A DNA stretch of 5,638 nucleotides from Candidatus Bathyarchaeum sp. Its GTDB lineage: Archaea; Thermoproteota; Bathyarchaeia; Bathyarchaeales; Bathyarchaeaceae. This document shows, in pieces, positions 1 to 4,717 of this stretch; the stretch's first letter is position 1; each line of letters starts with the position of its first letter. A program made the position numbers and the translations under genes. The notes beneath the pieces are model-generated. The model worked only from the letters and a program-made list of their open reading frames with translations. It made no database searches and was not told where the DNA came from. The stretch covers positions 1-5,638 of the forward strand of contig PIXT01000092.1 of assembly GCA_003096235.1 (NCBI GenBank). The letters are read 5' to 3'.

Positions 1-502
1 CGTCTTTGACTATTTCTCCTACTTTTTGGGCATTAGACAAAATCGTCTTTACCTGCTCGGTGAAAAGTCCTTGTTCGTAAGATTTTTGGGCGGACATAAA
101 GGTGTATTTTATTCCGCTCTGGTCGAGGGAGTCTAGTAGTAGACTGGTCATGTGTTCTCCGAAACTGTCGTGGCATCCATAGAGGTCAGGAATCGAAGTA
201 ACCGGATAACCCAAATATTTAGCCAAAGAGTCTGGAAGTCCAGCGGGGACTTTTCGTAGTCCGTCTAGGTCGTCGGCAAAAGCGATGTATTCTGAGTTTA
301 TGCCTTGTTCTTTTAGTGCCAAAGCTACTGCGTATGAACGGGCGCAGTCAGCAAAACTGCCAATATGAGGAAAACCCGAAGCTCCCAGACCACTTTCTGT
401 TCTTACTAAGTCTAGGCTTCTGCCCAGCTTTTTTTCGCGGGCTATGATTTTTGACGCAGTTTTATCGTACCACGTTCCGTGTCCAATTATCTTTTCAGGC
501 AT
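1..502 (-). CDS. lysS: Lysyl-tRNA synthetase, class I (5' part, truncated by window edge)
   Basis: This is the N-terminal 167 residues of a class I lysyl-tRNA synthetase, which charges tRNA-Lys with lysine using ATP in the cytosol. The reading frame is open from an ATG at 502 to the left edge. The recognisable signature is TESGLGASGFPHIGSF at residues 35-50, which contains the class I HIGH-type motif as HIGS (46-49). The family block DDLDGLRKVP (77-86) and the segment GYPVTSIPDLYGCHDSFGEH (98-117) follow. The KMSKS loop and anticodon-binding region lie beyond the edge; the family is usually a little over 500 residues, so about one third is present. The N-terminal tryptophan/aspartate segment common in the family (HWAD-like) appears here as GTWYDKTA. 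The class I form is typical of most archaea and unrelated to the class II LysRS of most bacteria and eukaryotes. It sits 101 bp downstream of the next minus-strand gene, with an oligo-T between them, so it probably has its own promoter. Confidence 0.95.
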   Translation of the reverse strand, partial: MPEKIIGHGTWYDKTASKIIAREKKLGRSLDLVRTESGLGASGFPHIGSFADCARSYAVALALKEQGINSEYIAFADDLDGLRKVPAGLPDSLAKYLGYPVTSIPDLYGCHDSFGEHMTSLLLDSLDQSGIKYTFMSAQKSYEQGLFTEQVKTILSNAQKVGEIVKD

Positions 503-552
503 AACTCAGGTTTCCTTGAAGTGCTAACAAGTATTTGATGGACAAACAAAAA

Positions 553-560
553 CATAAAGA
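553..560 (-). promoter_or_regulatory. Possible TATA box for lysS
   Basis: On the minus strand this reads TCTTTATG, an imperfect archaeal TATA element. It would place transcription start near 528-532 and give a leader of roughly 25-30 nt carrying a weak purine stretch (AAGGAAA) ahead of the ATG at 502. A second candidate, ATCAAATAC near 531-539, would give a shorter leader. Neither is a strong match. Confidence 0.35.
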
Positions 561-579
561 GGTTTCGCATACAGCCCAC

Positions 580-586
580 AAAAAAA
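580..586 (-). terminator. Oligo-T terminator after the membrane winged-helix gene
   Basis: A run of seven T on the minus strand lies 17 nt past the stop codon of the 604-1731 gene and ahead of the possible lysS promoter. There is no stable hairpin in front of it, which fits archaeal oligo-T termination. It suggests that this gene and lysS are separate transcription units. Confidence 0.5.
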
Positions 587-603
587 GGTAATCAACAAAC
601 TGG

Positions 604-1731
604 TTACTTTCTGAGTTCTACCCTGTTTTCAAGGCCAATCTTTTTGATAGAAACAACACCCATCTTTTCCAGCCGCTTCATCAAACGCCAAAGACTAGTC
701 CGAGGTATGTTGGGAAACTTTTCACGTATCTCGGCTTCAAAGGCTTTCCCGTCGTTGTCAACTAAGAACTGGATTACACATTGTTCTTCCTCATTCAAAC
801 GGGGATTTTGTTTGAAAATTTTCTCGGGGTTAGGTTTTCTTTTTTTTAAAACATAAAACACCGCAACAGCCAAAACGACTGCAACCGCAGCTACAACAAG
901 GTACTCAACAGGAAACGAGTCCTCATTTGTAGACTCACCATTAATTGTGAATTTGTCAACCAAACCTCCAACGTCAACGTTGTAGGTTCCCTTGTCGTCC
1001 TTGCTGACCTTGAACTCCACTGTTGTTGATTCGCCTTCTTCTAGGGTTACGGTTTTTGTTTCTTTCACTGTGTCGTTCACTGTGAACGGAACCTCAAAAG
1101 AGCCCGCTTGAGTGCCGTCATTAGTTACAGTAACTGTTACGGTAACCTCGTCACTATTATCATCTGGCAAAATTTTCAGGTCACTAACACTAAAGTCAGC
1201 AGGTGGGTTAATTGGGAAAACGTAGCTTATCTCCCAGCTACCAGCAAACAGTGTCAACAGAATCTGGTCTCCTTGGCTCTCTATTGAATCAGGTGCCTCA
1301 CTGAAGTAAAGGATTGTTGAGTCCTCAGGCAACAAAACTGTAAGGTCATAGGGTGTGTTGACCAGAAAAGTCCATTCTTCGGCCGCTTTGGCAGTTAAAG
1401 AAGGCGTGTCATACTGAAGCGAAACAGTAGTAGCGCCTAAACTGTAAACAGTCAAATCAGTTACGCCAACGTTGTAATCAAGAACGGTGTTGTTTTCGTC
1501 AACAACAATGAAATTGTCAAAGGAAGAACCAAGCAAAGGTAAAGTTAGGGCTGGAAGGGTTTCGTTTACGGTCAAAGTTTGTGTAACGTGAACAAGTCCG
1601 TCGCGGTAGACTTGAAGGCTTGTGGAATTGACCTGAAACTCGGTAACATCAGCCACAGCTACTGGTACACCAATCAGCAGGACTATCAGTAAACAGCTGA
1701 CGAACAAAGCTCGTAGGTTCCACGTTTTCAT
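604..1731 (-). CDS. Membrane-anchored winged-helix protein with CARDB-like ectodomain
   Basis: This 375-residue protein (numbering from the ATG at 1731) has a signal peptide or N-terminal anchor at about 1-27 (MKTWNLR, a hydrophobic core, then VAVA). An extracytoplasmic beta-rich region follows at 28-175. A CARDB/Ig-like domain lies at about 180-265, with alternating strands TVTVTVTN, then ETKTVTLEEGESTTVEFKV. One transmembrane helix (about 277-294) precedes a basic KKRKP stop-transfer. The C-terminal 65 residues form a MarR-like winged helix: LNEEEQCVIQFLV, EAEIREKF, a recognition helix around RTSLWRLMKRLEKMG, and a wing VVSIKKIGLENRVEL. This is the known archaeal design of a one-component, membrane-bound regulator that could couple an envelope signal to DNA binding; signal and target are unknown. 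A GTG at 1743 is also in frame, but the TATA box puts transcription start near 1731-1735, so the ATG is preferred. It is divergent from the 1845-2318 winged-helix gene. Confidence 0.85.
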   Translation of the reverse strand: MKTWNLRALFVSCLLIVLLIGVPVAVADVTEFQVNSTSLQVYRDGLVHVTQTLTVNETLPALTLPLLGSSFDNFIVVDENNTVLDYNVGVTDLTVYSLGATTVSLQYDTPSLTAKAAEEWTFLVNTPYDLTVLLPEDSTILYFSEAPDSIESQGDQILLTLFAGSWEISYVFPINPPADFSVSDLKILPDDNSDEVTVTVTVTNDGTQAGSFEVPFTVNDTVKETKTVTLEEGESTTVEFKVSKDDKGTYNVDVGGLVDKFTINGESTNEDSFPVEYLVVAAVAVVLAVAVFYVLKKRKPNPEKIFKQNPRLNEEEQCVIQFLVDNDGKAFEAEIREKFPNIPRTSLWRLMKRLEKMGVVSIKKIGLENRVELRK

Positions 1732-1756
1732 GCCGTAAATCACGCTAAATACGACG

Positions 1757-1764
1757 TTTTATAA
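1757..1764 (-). promoter_or_regulatory. TATA box of the membrane winged-helix gene (leaderless transcript)
   Basis: The minus strand reads TTATAAAA, a strong archaeal TATA element centred about 29 nt before the ATG at 1731. Transcription would therefore begin at or within a few bases of that ATG, giving a leaderless mRNA. The alternative GTG at 1743 would lie upstream of the transcript start. No Shine-Dalgarno sequence is present before either codon, which agrees with leaderless translation. Confidence 0.65.
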
Positions 1765-1766
1765 GC

Positions 1767-1808
1767 TAATAAGAATTCTGAATCTAAACTCCAACGGGAA
1801 TCTTATTA
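1767..1808. repeat. Inverted repeat in divergent promoter region
   Basis: TAATAAGA (1767-1774) is repeated as its exact reverse complement TCTTATTA (1801-1808), with a 26-bp spacer. The left arm abuts the TATA box of the leftward gene and the right arm overlaps a TATA-like element (TTATTAA) of the rightward gene. GAATCT also occurs as a direct repeat at 1780-1785 and 1798-1803. This could be an operator serving both divergent genes. However, AT-rich 8-bp arms arise easily by chance, and the arms may simply be two oppositely oriented promoter elements. Confidence 0.4.
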
Positions 1809-1824
1809 ACACCACCAATATTTA
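1803..1824 (+). promoter_or_regulatory. Candidate TATA elements for the cytosolic winged-helix gene
   Basis: Two AT-rich elements are possible: TTATTAA (1803-1809), predicting a start near 1832-1835 just ahead of the GAGGT motif, and AATATTTA (1817-1824), predicting a start near 1847-1850 and a nearly leaderless transcript from the ATG at 1851. They favour different start codons and cannot be separated from sequence alone. Confidence 0.45.
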
Positions 1825-1832
1825 CTGTAAAC

Positions 1833-1837
1833 GAGGT
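1833..1837 (+). promoter_or_regulatory. Ribosome-binding site GAGGT before GTG start
   Basis: GAGGT is complementary to the 3' end of archaeal 16S rRNA. Its spacing is 7 nt from the GTG at 1845 and 13 nt from the ATG at 1851. This supports GTG as the start, unless the transcript begins downstream of it. Confidence 0.5.
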
Positions 1838-1844
1838 TAAGCAA

Positions 1845-2318
1845 GTGAATATGGGGGACAACAATGTCTGGCATTACATACTGCCATTCCCCTTAGAAAA
1901 CGAAAAACGCACACTAATCTGGAGCGTCCTCCAATCTAAGGTAGGAAAAACCCTGCTAATGAACATGAAACTGGACGGACGAACCTACCAAAGAGACCTC
2001 ATAAAAGGAACAACTTACTCTAACAAATCAATAATCGAGTACCTGAAGCGCATGGTTTCTGCAGATATTCTTGAGCAAGGAATGGAGCAGGTGCAAAAAG
2101 GAAAAAGAAAAGTTAGAATCAAATGGTATGTGCCCACTCAGCTTGGAAGGTGGTTCATTCTTTTTCTTAAACCCACTGAAGACATCCCAGAAGAAACAGT
2201 GAAAGCAATCATTGAAGAAATCTTCCAAATGTATGCGTCCAGCATAGTTGACATCTGCCACGATTACGGAATAGACTTAGATGTCTTCCGACAAATTTTA
2301 AACAAAAAATCAAAGTAA
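1845..2318 (+). CDS. Small cytosolic winged-helix DNA-binding protein (ArsR/MarR-like)
   Basis: This protein has 157 residues, no signal peptide and no membrane segment. Residues about 20-110 look like a winged helix-turn-helix: helix 1 KRTLIWSVLQSKVGKTLLMNM, a short helix TYQRDLIKG, a probable recognition helix SNKSIIEYLKRMVSADIL (59-76), and a basic wing KGKRKVRIKWYVPTQLG (85-101). A C-terminal helical segment at about 112-157 (EETVKAIIEEIFQMY, then DYGIDLDVFRQIL) may mediate dimerisation. The SNKSIIEYLKRM pattern is what such regulators use in the DNA major groove, but I do not recognise a named family. The start is GTG, chosen because GAGGT sits 7 nt upstream; an in-frame ATG at 1851 would shorten it by two residues. 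It is divergent from the membrane winged-helix gene and probably monocistronic, since an oligo-T follows. Its targets are unknown; autoregulation or control of the divergent neighbour is plausible by analogy. Confidence 0.8.
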   Translation: MNMGDNNVWHYILPFPLENEKRTLIWSVLQSKVGKTLLMNMKLDGRTYQRDLIKGTTYSNKSIIEYLKRMVSADILEQGMEQVQKGKRKVRIKWYVPTQLGRWFILFLKPTEDIPEETVKAIIEEIFQMYASSIVDICHDYGIDLDVFRQILNKKSK

Positions 2319-2340
2319 CCGTAGAAAAGAATCGTCATAA

Positions 2341-2346
2341 TTTTTT
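2341..2346 (+). terminator. Oligo-T terminator after the cytosolic winged-helix gene
   Basis: Six consecutive T lie 22 nt past the stop codon, without a preceding hairpin. This fits archaeal oligo-T termination and separates this gene from the following 110-residue gene, which has its own TATA box. Confidence 0.4.
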
Positions 2347-2399
2347 GATGTCAAGTCGTAATAGCACTGTTGAGGTTTTAATTAAGCTCACCTGAAAAC

Positions 2400-2420
2400 A
2401 GTTAAATAAAAAATTTAACT
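2400..2420 (+). promoter_or_regulatory. TATA box embedded in a perfect inverted repeat (promoter/operator)
   Basis: AGTTAAAT (2400-2407) and its exact reverse complement ATTTAACT (2413-2420) are separated by five A. The TATA-like core TTAAATAA (2402-2409) is centred about 27 nt before the ATG at 2433, so the transcript should be leaderless; no Shine-Dalgarno sequence is present. A dimeric regulator binding this palindrome would compete directly with TBP. An alternative TTAATTAA at 2378-2385 would give a leader of about 26 nt. Confidence 0.55.
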
Positions 2421-2432
2421 ATAAGTATAACC

Positions 2433-2765
2433 ATGCCAAGCTATAATATAGATGGCTATTCAGTGCGTCTATGGTCAAGCAGAAGAACAACAAACCTTAG
2501 CCCCAACACTGCAGTAGCAGGCATATACCTTTACGAGGGAAACAGGTATCGAGGATATGTTTACTTCTTTCCCGACGGCACACCACTAGCCCCCCCAGTC
2601 CAAGATGCAGCAAACGGCAGAGTTTTTCTCCACTTAAACTTGTGTCAATTTGCCGCAACTCTGGAAACTCTAAGAGAAGAGAAACCAATCTATCTTAGCT
2701 ACATCAGTGCCACAAACGCCCAGCTGAGAACTGGAAAAGAACCAGTTGGAGAAGAAGAAACATAA
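2433..2765 (+). CDS. Hypothetical 110-residue soluble protein
   Basis: This is a short protein without signal peptide, membrane helix or recognisable catalytic motif. It appears mainly beta-stranded, with alternating aromatic and polar stretches: YSVRLWSS (9-16), AGIYLYEGNRYRGYVYFFPDG (29-49), NGRVFLHLNLCQFAATLETLR (61-81) and PIYLSYISATNAQL (85-98). It ends in an acidic tail, EPVGEEET. The layout (strand, N-G turn, strand, then a short helix, then strand) suggests one compact domain. I have a vague recollection of similar small hypothetical proteins ending in PVGEEE in bacteria, but cannot verify it, so no function is assigned. The ATG at 2433 is supported by a TATA box about 27 nt upstream. 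Codon use looks ordinary for the window. It is preceded by an oligo-T and converges on the long coiled-coil gene 86 bp downstream, so it is probably monocistronic. Confidence 0.75.
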   Translation: MPSYNIDGYSVRLWSSRRTTNLSPNTAVAGIYLYEGNRYRGYVYFFPDGTPLAPPVQDAANGRVFLHLNLCQFAATLETLREEKPIYLSYISATNAQLRTGKEPVGEEET

Positions 2766-2773
2766 CAATCAAC

Positions 2774-2778
2774 AAAAA
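2774..2778 (-). terminator. Weak oligo-T after the coiled-coil gene
   Basis: TCTTTTTG on the minus strand lies about 75 nt past the stop codon of the 2852-4507 gene and just past the end of the convergent 110-residue gene. It is a short T5 run and so only a weak archaeal terminator candidate. No comparable plus-strand T-run follows the 110-residue gene. Confidence 0.25.
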
Positions 2779-2859
2779 GAATAGTTCCATCTGAAATAAT
2801 CACGAGCTTCACGAACACCAAGTTAGGTAGGTTTGGTCATAAACTGTGAAACTATTCTT
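2777..2859. repeat. Inverted repeat between convergent genes
   Basis: AAGAATAGTT (2777-2786) is matched by its exact reverse complement AACTATTCTT (2850-2859), which overlaps the last codons and stop of the coiled-coil gene. The 63-nt loop makes a functional hairpin uncertain. It might help separate the two convergent transcripts, or be a chance match. Confidence 0.3.
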
Positions 2860-4507
2860 GTGGTGCCTCATTGTTCCTTTGTATAAGGGCCTTCACTGCG
2901 TTTCCAAGAGCTTGAATTGCCTCTTTTCTTACCGCTATGGAGTCGTCTGTTCTTTTAGTGGCAATTTCTTTTTCTAAGCTTTGCAAATTGTTGATAGTAT
3001 CTTGCTTCTTTTTCTCGTATTCTTCACGGATTCTTTGCTTTTCAACCTCAGAAGTCTGCGCCGCCAACTCCAAAAACTGTTTAGTTGCGTTCAGTTTTTC
3101 AGTAATTTCGGATATTTTTTGTTCCTTAGCAAGCTTCTTGAGAGGCTGAAGCACACTCGCTTTGATTTTCTTTGCTTCTGCAAGTTCTTTTTCTAATCGA
3201 TTAACGGTTTCAACCAAGTCAACCTTGGAGCTGTTTTCGTCAACACCAAGGGCAGTGGTTTGGTCACCAGACTCAGAGCCAACTCCCGTGCATTTTTCCT
3301 TTGAAGCAGCAGCGGTTTCCATAGCCACTGACAATCTGTGTTTGGCAGATTTCAGTTTCTGGCCAAGGGTATACCGTTTCTGTTTCAGGGCAATTCTCTT
3401 GATTAAGTTGTTTGTTTTAATCTGTTCAGTTTTTGCTATTTCGTCTTCTAGCCTCTGAACGCTTTTTATCATGAAGTCAAGGGCACTCTTTCCTCTGACC
3501 TGCATGTTTTGGGTTTTAGCTGTATATTCATCGTCCATTTCTCTTAGAATGTATTTTTTCTCTGAAACGGTCTTTGCTGTGGCTTCAATTTCTGCTTCTT
3601 TTAGTAGCCTGTTGCCGAGTTCTTCTTCAATGTCGTTGTATATTTGCTCGCACTCATCTGTGAAAAGGTCATCTAGAGTTACTGCTTCGTTAGATTGAAA
3701 AGCTAGCATGACCTGTCGGAGGTTTACCAGCCAGTCATCAAAGTAAACACTAACAGGGGACTGGTCAAACACCTCATCACCAAGCATCTCCAAATACTCC
3801 AAAGTCTCTGCCACCACATCATCTAGTGTTGGTTTCGTAACTGTCGCAGCAACTGGTTCTGGAATTTCTGGTACAATCTTAGGTTCTGAAGGAGTCAAAT
3901 CAACAGGAACTTCAGGCTCTATTTGTGGCTCTACTTCAGATAAATCAACAGGAGTTTCTTCAGGCACCAACTCTGGCTCGGGTTCGGTCAAGGCAACTGG
4001 AACTTCTGGTACGACTTCAGGTTCTGGAATTGGTTCTGGCACTTGTACTTCTTGGGCAGCTTTGAGCCTCCGAAGTTTTTCTTGTTCAATTTGACGAACA
4101 AACTCTTCGAAACGGGGTATGATTTCGCCAACCACTGCCATCATGAGTTCGCGGTTTCTTTCTTTGGTTAGGTCAATTACTTCTAAGAATCCGTCTTCAG
4201 AAGTCAATATCAGGTGTCCTTCGGAGTCTATGTGGGCTTGAGTGAATTTTCCCATTCTAATAGGAAGCGCAGACGGAGAAACTGCAACGGAAAACATCCG
4301 GTGTGGAACTTTTTTCAGGACCGCAAGAAAATCTGACATCAAATTGTTTTCATTTGAATTTAACTTAACAATCTGGGCAACATCATCCCCAAGACCTTCT
4401 AGCGATTTCACAATTTCTTCAACACTGAACCGCTTTTCCTCTGAACTCTTTTGCGGTACGGGGGAAGTGTTCATAGTCATGGCTAGCCAATTCGGCAATA
4501 GAACCAT
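2852..4507 (-). CDS. Large charged coiled-coil protein with Pro/Glu repeat linker, unknown function
   Basis: This 551-residue cytosolic protein has no signal peptide or membrane helix. The parts, in order, are as follows. An N-terminal alpha/beta domain at about 25-140 includes a strand-rich segment (MFSVAVSPSALPIRMGKF, then HIDSEGHLILTSEDGFLEVIDL) and a long helix. A Pro/Glu-rich linker at about 155-220 has 15-16-residue repeats of VPEVPV-(A/D)-L type. A middle acidic domain at about 225-300 contains SPVSVYFDDWLVNLRQVM. Two long charged helical modules at about 349-402 and 434-488 resemble each other and are joined by a flexible polar linker (403-430). The tail from 489 is again helical. There is no Walker motif, so it is not an SMC-type ATPase. 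It may be a scaffold, cytoskeletal or membrane-surface adaptor protein, but that is inference. The start is uncertain: ATGs at 4480 and 4474 (residues 10 and 12) are also in frame, and none has a clear ribosome site or TATA box. It is divergent from the 4718 gene across the palindrome array. Confidence 0.8.
   Translation of the reverse strand: MVLLPNWLAMTMNTSPVPQKSSEEKRFSVEEIVKSLEGLGDDVAQIVKLNSNENNLMSDFLAVLKKVPHRMFSVAVSPSALPIRMGKFTQAHIDSEGHLILTSEDGFLEVIDLTKERNRELMMAVVGEIIPRFEEFVRQIEQEKLRRLKAAQEVQVPEPIPEPEVVPEVPVALTEPEPELVPEETPVDLSEVEPQIEPEVPVDLTPSEPKIVPEIPEPVAATVTKPTLDDVVAETLEYLEMLGDEVFDQSPVSVYFDDWLVNLRQVMLAFQSNEAVTLDDLFTDECEQIYNDIEEELGNRLLKEAEIEATAKTVSEKKYILREMDDEYTAKTQNMQVRGKSALDFMIKSVQRLEDEIAKTEQIKTNNLIKRIALKQKRYTLGQKLKSAKHRLSVAMETAAASKEKCTGVGSESGDQTTALGVDENSSKVDLVETVNRLEKELAEAKKIKASVLQPLKKLAKEQKISEITEKLNATKQFLELAAQTSEVEKQRIREEYEKKKQDTINNLQSLEKEIATKRTDDSIAVRKEAIQALGNAVKALIQRNNEAPQE
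3044..3463 (-). repeat. Internal duplication of a helical module in the coiled-coil protein
   Basis: Residues 349-402 and 434-488 align with one small gap. Shared positions include V-x-R-L-E-x-E-(I/L)-A near the start, a following I-K, then L-x-K-x-(I/L)-A-x-x-Q-K, and later K-L-x-x-x-K with a conserved L and A. The two copies lie about 85 residues apart, so an intragenic duplication followed by divergence is likely. Compositional bias of charged helices could explain part of the similarity. Confidence 0.5.
3848..4015 (-). repeat. Degenerate Pro/Glu tandem repeats in coding sequence
   Basis: Residues 165-220 of the coiled-coil protein consist of about three and a half units of 15-16 residues: VVPEVPVALTEPEPE (165-179), LVPEETPVDLSEVEPQ (180-195), IEPEVPVDLTPSEPK (196-210) and a partial unit starting IVPEIPEPV (211). 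At the DNA level this is a degenerate 45-48-bp tandem repeat. Such stretches usually form an extended, acidic, stiff linker between domains. Confidence 0.75.
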
Positions 4508-4544
4508 TTTGGAAAAAAGCCCTTGTATGTCTCAGAAATTGCAA

Positions 4545-4556
4545 ACAACTAGTTGT
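4545..4556. promoter_or_regulatory. 12-bp perfect palindrome ACAACTAGTTGT
   Basis: A perfect 12-bp palindrome lies 37 bp before the first ATG of the coiled-coil gene, between that start and the array of three GTCAA palindromes. It has a different sequence from the array, so it would be a binding site for another protein if functional. Confidence 0.35.
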
Positions 4557-4584
4557 GAAGCAAAAAAACAAGCCAGTTTGGGCA

Positions 4585-4600
4585 GTCAAGGAATTTTGAC
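4585..4600. promoter_or_regulatory. Operator-like palindrome, copy 1
   Basis: GTCAAGGAATTTTGAC: the outer half-sites GTCAA and TTGAC are perfect inverted repeats separated by 6 bp. It is the copy closest to the coiled-coil gene and is followed by an A7 tract. Confidence 0.6.
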
Positions 4601-4617
4601 CCAAAAAAAGTAGCATT

Positions 4618-4633
4618 GTCAAGAAATTTTGAC
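4618..4633. promoter_or_regulatory. Operator-like palindrome, copy 2
   Basis: GTCAAGAAATTTTGAC: it differs from copy 1 at one position and has the same GTCAA-N6-TTGAC frame. It begins 33 bp after copy 1, and GCATT precedes it, as GCATT also does a few bases before copy 3. Confidence 0.65.
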
Positions 4634-4651
4634 TAGGAAAACGCATTGTTT

Positions 4652-4667
4652 GTCAAGATTTCTTGAT
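4652..4667. promoter_or_regulatory. Operator-like palindrome, copy 3
   Basis: GTCAAGATTTCTTGAT: TCAAGA and TCTTGA form perfect 6-bp arms around a 2-bp centre. Only the last base departs from the outer TTGAC half-site. It begins 34 bp after copy 2 and overlaps a TATA-like element (GATAAATA, 4665-4672) facing the rightward membrane-protein gene, as expected for an operator that blocks promoter access. Confidence 0.65.
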
Positions 4668-4708
4668 AAATACGCTTTTAATCAAAGCACGTATTCATAT
4701 TTTATATT
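4665..4708 (+). promoter_or_regulatory. AT-rich promoter region of the secreted/membrane protein gene
   Basis: Three TATA-like elements are visible: GATAAATA (4665-4672), CTTTTAAT (4675-4682) and TTTATATT (4701-4708). The first two would start transcription at about 4695-4710, giving a short leader before the ATG at 4718. The third is the best consensus match but would place the start near 4730, inside the gene, where a GTG at 4733 is in frame. No strong ribosome site is present. Confidence 0.45.
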
Positions 4709-4717
4709 TGATGAGAA

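Noticed and set aside
503..603. tRNA or small RNA gene next to lysS
   Set aside because: No cloverleaf, T-arm consensus or conserved stem can be drawn; the region is explained by an oligo-T and a possible lysS promoter.
2345..2354. Additional operator copy (TTGATGTCAA)
   Set aside because: The half-sites are in the opposite orientation and spacing to the GTCAA-N6-TTGAC array, so it is not the same motif and is too short to stand alone.
3162..3458. Plus-strand open frame of 98 codons
   Set aside because: It is antisense to the coiled-coil domain, Ser/Phe-rich as expected from reading Lys/Glu-rich helix codons backwards.
2852..4507. SMC/Rad50-like ATPase
   Set aside because: Coiled coils are present but there is no Walker A, Walker B or ABC signature at either end, and the length is too short.
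4242..4613. Plus-strand open frame of 123 codons
   Set aside because: It lies antisense to the start of the coiled-coil gene and runs through its promoter region. Its composition is unlike a folded protein and it has no promoter or ribosome site.
4419..4646. Minus-strand open frame of 75 codons upstream of the coiled-coil gene
   Set aside because: It overlaps the operator array and the start of the larger gene in another frame and is rich in Phe/Leu from T-tracts; no start signals are visible.
4585..4667. CRISPR array
   Set aside because: There are only three 16-bp palindromic units with 17-18-bp gaps, too short for CRISPR repeats and spacers, and they sit in a divergent promoter region.
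4615..4667. Bacterial -35 boxes (TTGACA on the minus strand)
   Set aside because: TTGACA arises from the palindromes themselves. The window has archaeal TATA promoters and a class I LysRS, so sigma-type promoters are not expected.
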